NCBI GenBank assembly: GCA_027068485.1
Contig: JAMOSB010000018.1
Span: 1 to 56,948, forward strand
Origin: Sulfurovum sp.
GTDB taxonomy: Bacteria; Campylobacterota; Campylobacteria; Campylobacterales; Sulfurovaceae
Length of the DNA: 56,948 nucleotides
Direction: 5' to 3'
The position numbers and the translations under genes were made by a program. Shown piece by piece: positions 51,543-56,948 of this stretch. The notes below the pieces were generated by a model. It did not search any database. It saw only the letters and a program-made list of their open reading frames with translations, and was not told the DNA's origin. Each line of letters starts with the position of its first letter. The stretch's first letter is position 1.

Positions 51543-52040
51543 TTATGCCTTGGGACGGTAGGTGAGGGCTTTTTTGACCGACTCTACTGAGCAGAAGAAG
51601 AGGGCATCAAAAAGTAGGGAGAGTTTGCTCGTCTCCGCATCAATAAGCTCAAAGGGTTGGAAGAAAAAGCCCTTGCCATTGGTGGTATCACTTGGGGTGA
51701 CTTGAAAGACGATAGGTTTGAGTGTACGGACAACATTGAGGATCTTTTTGTGGTTTTTTGCCTCTTTAGGGGGGAGAAAGTTTGCCTGCTTGCCCTCATT
51801 GATGCGTGCTTTGATAAGGAGTTGAAGTTTATCATTAAAGATGACTTTATTCCACTTGATGCTCCCTAGCTCCATACTAAACTCACGATTGGCAGCGATA
51901 AGCGGATGGGGTTTGGTCTCGCGAATCGCTTCGAGTAGATGAAGAAAAAAGTTGATGCCTCCAAAGTTGTTGGCACACTGAAGTAGCTTTTGATGATGAA
52001 GAGCCTTCTCCTCATCACTCAATATATCGAAGTCGCACAT
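51543..52040 (-). CDS. Hypothetical protein at the head of the ywbE-msrA run
   Basis: A 165-residue soluble protein starting MCDFDILSDEEKALHHQKLL and containing GGINFFLHLLEAI and KGFFFQPFELIDAETSKLSLLFDALFF. No signal peptide or metal motif. It seems to be an alpha/beta protein. I recognise no family. Co-transcription with ywbE and msrA is likely from the two-base gap. Confidence 0.7.
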   Translation of the reverse strand: MCDFDILSDEEKALHHQKLLQCANNFGGINFFLHLLEAIRETKPHPLIAANREFSMELGSIKWNKVIFNDKLQLLIKARINEGKQANFLPPKEAKNHKKILNVVRTLKPIVFQVTPSDTTNGKGFFFQPFELIDAETSKLSLLFDALFFCSVESVKKALTYRPKA

Positions 52041-52136
52041 GGTTACTCTTTTCGTAGTTATTTTTTAGATTATATCCAAAAGCCTATTTATCTTAGAGTA
52101 CGATATAAATCATACCTAAAATTAATCATCTTTCTA

Positions 52137-52142
52137 TATAAT
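52137..52142 (+). promoter_or_regulatory. -10 box of the desaturase gene
   Basis: TATAAT 30 bases before ATG 52173; GGGGAG serves as ribosome site. Confidence 0.45.
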
Positions 52143-52172
52143 TGTCATAACTAAATATGATAGGGGAGTTGA

Positions 52173-53366
52173 ATGGAAAAAACAGTTGAAGAGAAGATGC
52201 GTTCTCATCAGTATGCACGCTATGAGGATGTTGATAAGGAGCAGTTGGAGAAGGATATCAATGCAATCAAGGAGACGATGGCACCTGTAGGTGAAGAGGA
52301 TTTTCAACATCTGCTGAAGCTTGAGCGATGGGGGAGAGCCTTTACTTTTGGTGGGTATGGGATTATTCTCCTTCTAAGTATTATGGGATTGTGGGGAGAG
52401 TTGAGTGGTATAGTCTTTTGGCCTCTTGCAATTATCGCTGCGTTGGCTATCAGTACGGGTAATGTTGCACGATGGGCAGATGTGGTACACCCTGTACTCC
52501 ATGGTGCTTACGATAAAGTACCCGATATTCCAGAGCGATATACCAAAAAGTACTTTGCCAAAGGCTCACGACGCTTTGTGGATTGGCTCGATTGGATCAA
52601 GCCTCAGGCGTGGGAGTATGAGCATAATATCATGCACCACTACCACTTGGGTGAAGCCGATGATCCAGACAATGTAGAGCGAAACCTTCAGTGGTTGGTG
52701 AAGTCTAAAATCCCAATGCCAATTCGTTATCTGATGATGTATGCGTTTGCGGGGATGTGGAAGTTCCTCTACTATGCACCCAATACACTCAGAATCCTCG
52801 AAAACAAAAAGCGAAGAGAAGCTGAGAAGATTGATATCACCGATTATGAGCTTGACCCTCGTACCAAAAATGGTCTAGAGCTATGGATGGAGTTCTTGCT
52901 TCCTTACTTTGTGATTAAGTTTGTTGTCTTCCCACTACTCTTCTTGCCATTTGGTATCTCTGCGGTGATTAATGCGTTGATTATCCTTCTACTTGCGGAG
53001 TTCTTTGCAAATATTCACTCCTTTTTGGTTATCGTACCTAACCACTCAGCAGAGGATATCTATATGTTCAATGAGCCTCATAAGAGTACAGGAGAGTTCT
53101 ACCTACGACAGATTATGGGTTCAGTCAACTACAACACAGGATCAGACTGGATCGACTTCTTGCATGGGTTCCTCAACTACCAGATAGAGCATCACCTCTT
53201 TCCAAATATGCCTCAAAGCTACTATCAAAAGATGCAACCCATTGTCAAAGATATCTGTAAGAAGCACAACTTGGAGTATCGACAAGAGTCAGTCTTTAAG
53301 CGTATCGTGATGTCAATAGACCTTATGGTAGGTAAGACCAAACTCCTTAGAGTTGACGGGGTTTAA
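52173..53366 (+). CDS. Membrane fatty-acid desaturase-like protein
   Basis: A 397-residue diiron membrane enzyme. Histidine boxes appear in order: HPVLH near residue 109, EHNIMHHYH near 151, NHSAED near 290 and QIEHHLFPNMP near 340. Hydrophobic stretches lie at about 62-95, 190-205 and 245-290. Such enzymes put a double bond into an acyl chain using oxygen and reduced ferredoxin or cytochrome. The N-terminal 50 residues are charged. Position of the double bond cannot be predicted. Some relatives are hydroxylases, so the exact reaction is open. Confidence 0.87.
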   Translation: MEKTVEEKMRSHQYARYEDVDKEQLEKDINAIKETMAPVGEEDFQHLLKLERWGRAFTFGGYGIILLLSIMGLWGELSGIVFWPLAIIAALAISTGNVARWADVVHPVLHGAYDKVPDIPERYTKKYFAKGSRRFVDWLDWIKPQAWEYEHNIMHHYHLGEADDPDNVERNLQWLVKSKIPMPIRYLMMYAFAGMWKFLYYAPNTLRILENKKRREAEKIDITDYELDPRTKNGLELWMEFLLPYFVIKFVVFPLLFLPFGISAVINALIILLLAEFFANIHSFLVIVPNHSAEDIYMFNEPHKSTGEFYLRQIMGSVNYNTGSDWIDFLHGFLNYQIEHHLFPNMPQSYYQKMQPIVKDICKKHNLEYRQESVFKRIVMSIDLMVGKTKLLRVDGV

Positions 53367-53544
53367 CCCTTTTTAAAAGGCTGATAGAACTCATCAATAG
53401 AATTGAACGGTTTTGTTGGAGGTGGTTGTTTGTTGTCACACTTGCACGCACTCGGTGAGAGAAGCTACTAGAAAGTACAAAAGAGGCGTTGATAGATCTC
53501 TAAAAAGGTTACAATAGGCTATCTAGTAAGTAGGAGTCTACCGT
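53367..53544. other. Gap between desaturase and flavoprotein genes
   Basis: No gene is called. A TACAAT at about 53509 may be the -10 box of the next gene. On the minus strand a frame interrupted by two adjacent stops reads protein-like (TFLEIYQRLFCTF, then PSACKCDNKQ, then SIDEFYQPFKKG), possibly a relic. Confidence 0.3.
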
Positions 53545-54873
53545 ATGAACCGAAGAGAACTGCTCAAACAGGGTGCTACAATGGCACTGGCACTATCGCC
53601 CCTCTCTGCACTATCCGCAGAGTCTATCCCACCAAAGAGCATAAGAGAGAAGCCTCTCCCCTCCAAGAGACCTCAGGGTGGGGTGCGTATCGTAGTGGTA
53701 GGGGGTGGTTGGTCTGGACTTGCTTTTGCTGAGCATATCCGACGCTACCTTCCTCAGTCCGTGGTGACACTCGTGGAGAAGCGGGAGAGTTTCCTCTCCT
53801 GTCCTGTAAGCAATGCATGGCTTTTTGATCTGGTGGATCTGGAGTTTTTGTCTCATAGCTATCTCGATGGAGCCAACACCCATGGCTATACCTACCTCCA
53901 TGCAGAAGCAACAGATCTCGATAGTCGACACCATATCCTCAAGACAACGAAGGGGGAGATAGGCTATGACTATCTTCTCTTTGCTACAGGGATTGAGTAT
54001 GATTATGATGTTTGGTGTCGCAATAATCCTACACTGGAGCATCGACTCCGCACGGAGTATCCTGCTGGGTTTATCGCAGGCTCCGAACACCTAACGCTCA
54101 AACGCAAGATAGCCAACTACCACGGGGGTAACTTCTTCATCACGATCCCCCGTGGCAACTACCGCTGTCTGCCTGCTCCCTATGAGCGTGCCTGTCTGCT
54201 TGCTGATTATATCAAACAGAACAAGATCAAGGGGAGGGTGATTATCCTCGATGCCAATAACCGTGTGACCATCAAAGAGGAGGGATTTTTGCGTGTCTTT
54301 AAAGAACGCTATAGTAAGGAGCTTCTCTATATCTCCTCTGCGGAGATCGTCTCAATCGATTTGGATCGTAAGGTGATTGAGACGGAGTTTGAGGAGGTGG
54401 AGTTTGTCGACGGTTCGTTCTACCCCAATGTCCGTGCTCCCAAGCTTCTGGAGCGACTCGGACTCACCACCCAAACCCCCTACAACCGTATCGAAGCCAA
54501 CCTCGATGTCTATACCAACCGCTTTAAGGGGCATGACACTATCTTTGGGTGTGGTGACCTCCGCCCGATGGGCTTCTCCAAATCGGGCAATACCGCCTAC
54601 ACAGAGGGGGCAAATGTTGCTAAGATCGTCGCAAAGGCGATTGCCAAAAAGCCTTTAAAGTGGGTCTCTCCGACCACCTTTTGTGTCTCACTCGTCTCAA
54701 GCATGCCACAGCAGGAGATGACACTCCTCTCAGAGTACACCTATGGAGAGAGGGGGGAGACGCAGTTTAAGTATACGAGTAGTGACGAGGCGTGGGATCG
54801 CAATGGATTGGGAAAAGCCCACGCACAGTTTAGCTGGGCGGGTTCGATGTATGATAGGATGTTCTATCTCTAG
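53545..54873 (+). CDS. FccB-type sulfide dehydrogenase flavoprotein
   Basis: A 442-residue flavoprotein with a twin-arginine-like export signal (NRRELLKQGATMALALSPLSALSA). RIVVVGGGWSGLAFAEHI near residue 48 binds FAD; ESFLSCPVSN, YRCLPAPYERAC and the C-terminal FCVSLVSS supply conserved Cys of the sulfide-oxidising site; IFGCGDLRPMGFSKSG is the second FAD contact. It should oxidise sulfide to sulfur in the periplasm and pass electrons to a cytochrome. The usual FccA cytochrome partner is not beside it; a partner elsewhere, or one of the cytochromes in this window, is possible. Confidence 0.88.
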   Translation: MNRRELLKQGATMALALSPLSALSAESIPPKSIREKPLPSKRPQGGVRIVVVGGGWSGLAFAEHIRRYLPQSVVTLVEKRESFLSCPVSNAWLFDLVDLEFLSHSYLDGANTHGYTYLHAEATDLDSRHHILKTTKGEIGYDYLLFATGIEYDYDVWCRNNPTLEHRLRTEYPAGFIAGSEHLTLKRKIANYHGGNFFITIPRGNYRCLPAPYERACLLADYIKQNKIKGRVIILDANNRVTIKEEGFLRVFKERYSKELLYISSAEIVSIDLDRKVIETEFEEVEFVDGSFYPNVRAPKLLERLGLTTQTPYNRIEANLDVYTNRFKGHDTIFGCGDLRPMGFSKSGNTAYTEGANVAKIVAKAIAKKPLKWVSPTTFCVSLVSSMPQQEMTLLSEYTYGERGETQFKYTSSDEAWDRNGLGKAHAQFSWAGSMYDRMFYL

Positions 54874-54879
54874 GGGGTG

Positions 54880-56823
54880 TTACACCTCCAACGCCTCATA
54901 GATCTCAAGTACCTCCAAGTAGCGGTCACTCTTTTGCTCATAGATCTCTTGAAGTGCTTCTAGCTCTTGGCTGAGGGTCTGAAGCCCCTTCTCTTGGTAG
55001 CACTCGGGATCGCCTAGGCAGTGGTTGAGGCTCTCTATTTGGGCTTCGAGTGCTTCGATTTCATCAGGGAGCTTGTCTAGGTCTTGTTGCTCTTTGTAGC
55101 TGAGCTTGGTGGGGTGCTTGGGTTTGGATCGCTCTTTGGGTTTGGAGGCTTTAGCTTGTGTGGTCTGCTCCATGCTTTGGAGTTGGCGTATCTCTTTTTC
55201 GATGCTGAGGTACTCACTGTAGCTCTGGTAGGACTCCTCTACGACCCCCTCTCCTTTGAAGATGAAGAGCTTGGAGGCGATCTTGTCGATGAAGTAGCGG
55301 TCGTGGGAGACGAAGAGGATTGCCCCTGAGAAGTTGATAAGTCGCTCTTCGAGAATATTGATCGTCTGAATATCGAGATCATTAGTCGGCTCATCGAGGA
55401 TAAGGCAGTCGGTTTTTTTGCTCAGGAGTAGGGCGAGGGCGACACGATTTTTCTCCCCTCCGCTGAGTAGTCCCACCTTTTTGTCCAAAAACTCAGGGGG
55501 GAAGAGAAAGCTCTTGAGGTAGGCAAAGACATGCATATTTTTATCCTGTACCATGACCCGATCTCCTCCATCAGGACAGAAGGTCTCGATGAGGGTTTTC
55601 TCATTGTCTAGCATCTCACGGTGCTGATCGAAGTAGCCTATCGAGAACTCTCCTCGTTTTATCACCCCACGATCGGGTGTGATCTTGCCAAGCATAAGCT
55701 GGAGGAGGGTTGATTTGCCCGCACCATTGATCCCTACGATGGCGATTTTGTCCTTTTGGAGGATACGGGTGGTGAAGTGTTCGATGAGCTTTTTGTTGGG
55801 GACACTGTAGCTGAGGTTCTCTAGCTCAAAGAGCATCTTTTTGCGGGAGACCCCCTCATCACGGTTGAAGTGCTTCTTCTCGCGTTCTAGTTCGATCATC
55901 ATCTTGCGTATGAGGGTGGGGTTGTGTTTGGACTGCTCCCGTAGCTCAAAGACCCGTTTTTTGCGTCCTTGGTTGCGTTTCTCTCTGGCTCGTACACCTC
56001 TTGAGAGCCACGCCTCCTCTTGTTTGAGTAGACGCAGGAGGTTCTCATGGCTCTTGCTAAGGGCGTGCATCCGTGCCTCTTTCTGTTCTAGATAGTCGAG
56101 GTAGCCCCCGTTGTAGGAGATGAGCTGGCAGTTGTCCACCTCGATGACACGGGTGGCGATGGTGTCGATGAAGTGACGGTCGTGCGAGATGAAGAGGAGG
56201 GTAAACTTCTCTTTGAGGAGCATCTCTTCGAGAAACTCTACCATATAGACATCAAGGTGGTTGGTCGGCTCATCAAGGAGTAGGACATCGGGCTTTTTGA
56301 GGATGAGTGAGGCGAGTGCCACACGGCGTTGCTCCCCTCCTGAGAGGGAGGTGACGAGACGATCCTCATAGGGTTTGAGGCGAAACTCCTGTAGTACCCG
56401 TTCGATCTTATCATCGAGGTTCCATGCGTTGTGGTGGTCGAGAAACTTAGAGAGGTGTTCATGTTTTTTGAGTAGGGTAGGGTTGTCAAAGTCTGTGGCG
56501 AGTTGGTGGCTTAGTGCCTCATACGCCTGCTTCGCCTCTTGGAGTTGGGTCAGTTCCGCTTCAATCGCCTCCTTGACACGCAATCCCTCCCCAAAAGTCG
56601 GGTGTTGGGCGAGCATCTCGACTTGTACAGAGCGGTTGATGACCCGCTTGCCCTCTGTTGGCTCCTCCTCCCCTGTGATAATCTTCATCAAGGTGGATTT
56701 GCCACACCCATTCTGTCCGACGATTGTGACCCGCTCCCCCTCCTCTAGGTGGAAGTTTACCCCATCGAGTAGAAGCTTGATATCATACTGTTTTTTGATC
56801 TGAAAGAGGTCGATAAGTGCCAT
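54880..56823 (-). CDS. ABC-F ATPase (Uup/EttA-like)
   Basis: A protein of 647 residues with two ATP-binding cassettes and no membrane segment. Cassette 1 has GQNGCGKST, LSGGEQRRVALA and LLLDEPTNHLD; cassette 2 has GINGAGKST, LSGGEKNRVALA and LILDEPTNDLD. A basic linker lies between, and the C-terminus is a coiled coil (EIEALEAQIESLNH), as in Uup. ABC-F proteins act on the ribosome or on DNA-related steps. I chose ATG 56823, which has AAGGAG six bases upstream, over ATG 56850. Confidence 0.93.
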   Translation of the reverse strand: MALIDLFQIKKQYDIKLLLDGVNFHLEEGERVTIVGQNGCGKSTLMKIITGEEEPTEGKRVINRSVQVEMLAQHPTFGEGLRVKEAIEAELTQLQEAKQAYEALSHQLATDFDNPTLLKKHEHLSKFLDHHNAWNLDDKIERVLQEFRLKPYEDRLVTSLSGGEQRRVALASLILKKPDVLLLDEPTNHLDVYMVEFLEEMLLKEKFTLLFISHDRHFIDTIATRVIEVDNCQLISYNGGYLDYLEQKEARMHALSKSHENLLRLLKQEEAWLSRGVRAREKRNQGRKKRVFELREQSKHNPTLIRKMMIELEREKKHFNRDEGVSRKKMLFELENLSYSVPNKKLIEHFTTRILQKDKIAIVGINGAGKSTLLQLMLGKITPDRGVIKRGEFSIGYFDQHREMLDNEKTLIETFCPDGGDRVMVQDKNMHVFAYLKSFLFPPEFLDKKVGLLSGGEKNRVALALLLSKKTDCLILDEPTNDLDIQTINILEERLINFSGAILFVSHDRYFIDKIASKLFIFKGEGVVEESYQSYSEYLSIEKEIRQLQSMEQTTQAKASKPKERSKPKHPTKLSYKEQQDLDKLPDEIEALEAQIESLNHCLGDPECYQEKGLQTLSQELEALQEIYEQKSDRYLEVLEIYEALEV

Positions 56824-56910
56824 AGGGACTCCTTGGGGTGATATTGGCAAAATTATATCAAAATTAAGCCTTTATAAGGTATATTCCACAACAAAAAAAG
56901 GATACATCAG

Positions 56911-56948
56911 ATGCTTGAAGTCGTGATTGCACTCTACTCCCTCTACAC
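56911..56948 (+). CDS. Start of a gene cut by the window end
   Basis: An ATG with an AAAAGGA site upstream opens a frame MLEVVIALYSLY that leaves the window. The start is hydrophobic and could be a membrane protein, for instance an M48-type peptidase, but thirteen codons are too few to name it. Confidence 0.4.
   Translation, partial: MLEVVIALYSLY

Noticed and set aside
53420-53530. YidD relic suggested by a YQR segment followed by PSxC on the minus strand
   Set aside because: The later conserved Cys and the C-terminal GG pattern of YidD do not appear; the likeness is limited to a few residues.

Overview
The window reads as a chromosomal segment of a member of the Campylobacterota (the former Epsilonproteobacteria), most like a Sulfurovum- or Sulfurimonas-type sulfur oxidiser. 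The clues are the short RecO type of that group, many promoters with a clear TATAAT box but no obvious -35 box, multihaem cytochromes, an FccB-type sulfide dehydrogenase flavoprotein, an ATP-type PEP carboxykinase next to a sodium-pumping oxaloacetate decarboxylase, and a coding style in which genes abut or overlap. This placement is inferred from gene content, not from a marker-gene tree. Coding density is very high. I saw no tRNA, rRNA, CRISPR array or intact insertion sequence.

Layout. Positions 1-750 are visibly more AT-rich than the rest and hold a toxin-antitoxin pair (MazF/PemK-like toxin cut by the window edge, plus antitoxin) and a tiny Met-rich frame. Positions 822-6175 hold rsmE, an unknown gene, a nuclease/phosphatase-fold protein, a dihaem cytochrome c lipoprotein, a fused TRAP permease and a small exported protein. 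Positions 6284-17722 form one long co-directional glycogen/alpha-glucan cassette: two different GH57 enzymes, a GalT-like transferase, a ROK sugar kinase, a GT35 alpha-glucan phosphorylase homologue, 6-phosphofructokinase, a stand-alone glycogen-binding module, and a nucleotidyltransferase fused to a degenerate phosphomannomutase domain. It is followed by a 118-nt element that can fold as a four-way junction.

Positions 17890-31633 hold recO, glutamate synthase (gltBD), accD, a YqiA-like esterase, a HI0933-type flavoprotein, a membrane protein, aspS, adk and a DUF89 phosphatase. Positions 31690-37265 hold metF-exbB-exbD-tonB on the minus strand, then serB, the broken tail of an ABC exporter, uppP and a DEAD-box helicase. 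Positions 37337-42412 are the anaplerotic node oadG-oadA-oadB and pckA, which link pyruvate, oxaloacetate and PEP and so could feed gluconeogenesis towards the glycogen cassette.

Positions 42519-56948 hold a small DUF2892 membrane protein, mgtE with a CNNM-like transporter, a second DEAD-box helicase, a pentahaem cytochrome with several small Cys-rich proteins and a DsbD_2/SafE-like membrane protein with a bufferin-like Cys tail, truD, msrA, ywbE, a fatty-acid desaturase, an FccB-like flavoprotein and an ABC-F ATPase.

The most novel-looking items are the structured element at 17732-17849, the alpha-glucan phosphorylase homologue in which the PLP-lysine position is threonine, the nucleotidyltransferase with a dead-looking mutase half, the serB/ABC-exporter deletion scar, the EGKCG-type tail on a membrane protein, and an apparently leaderless truD.
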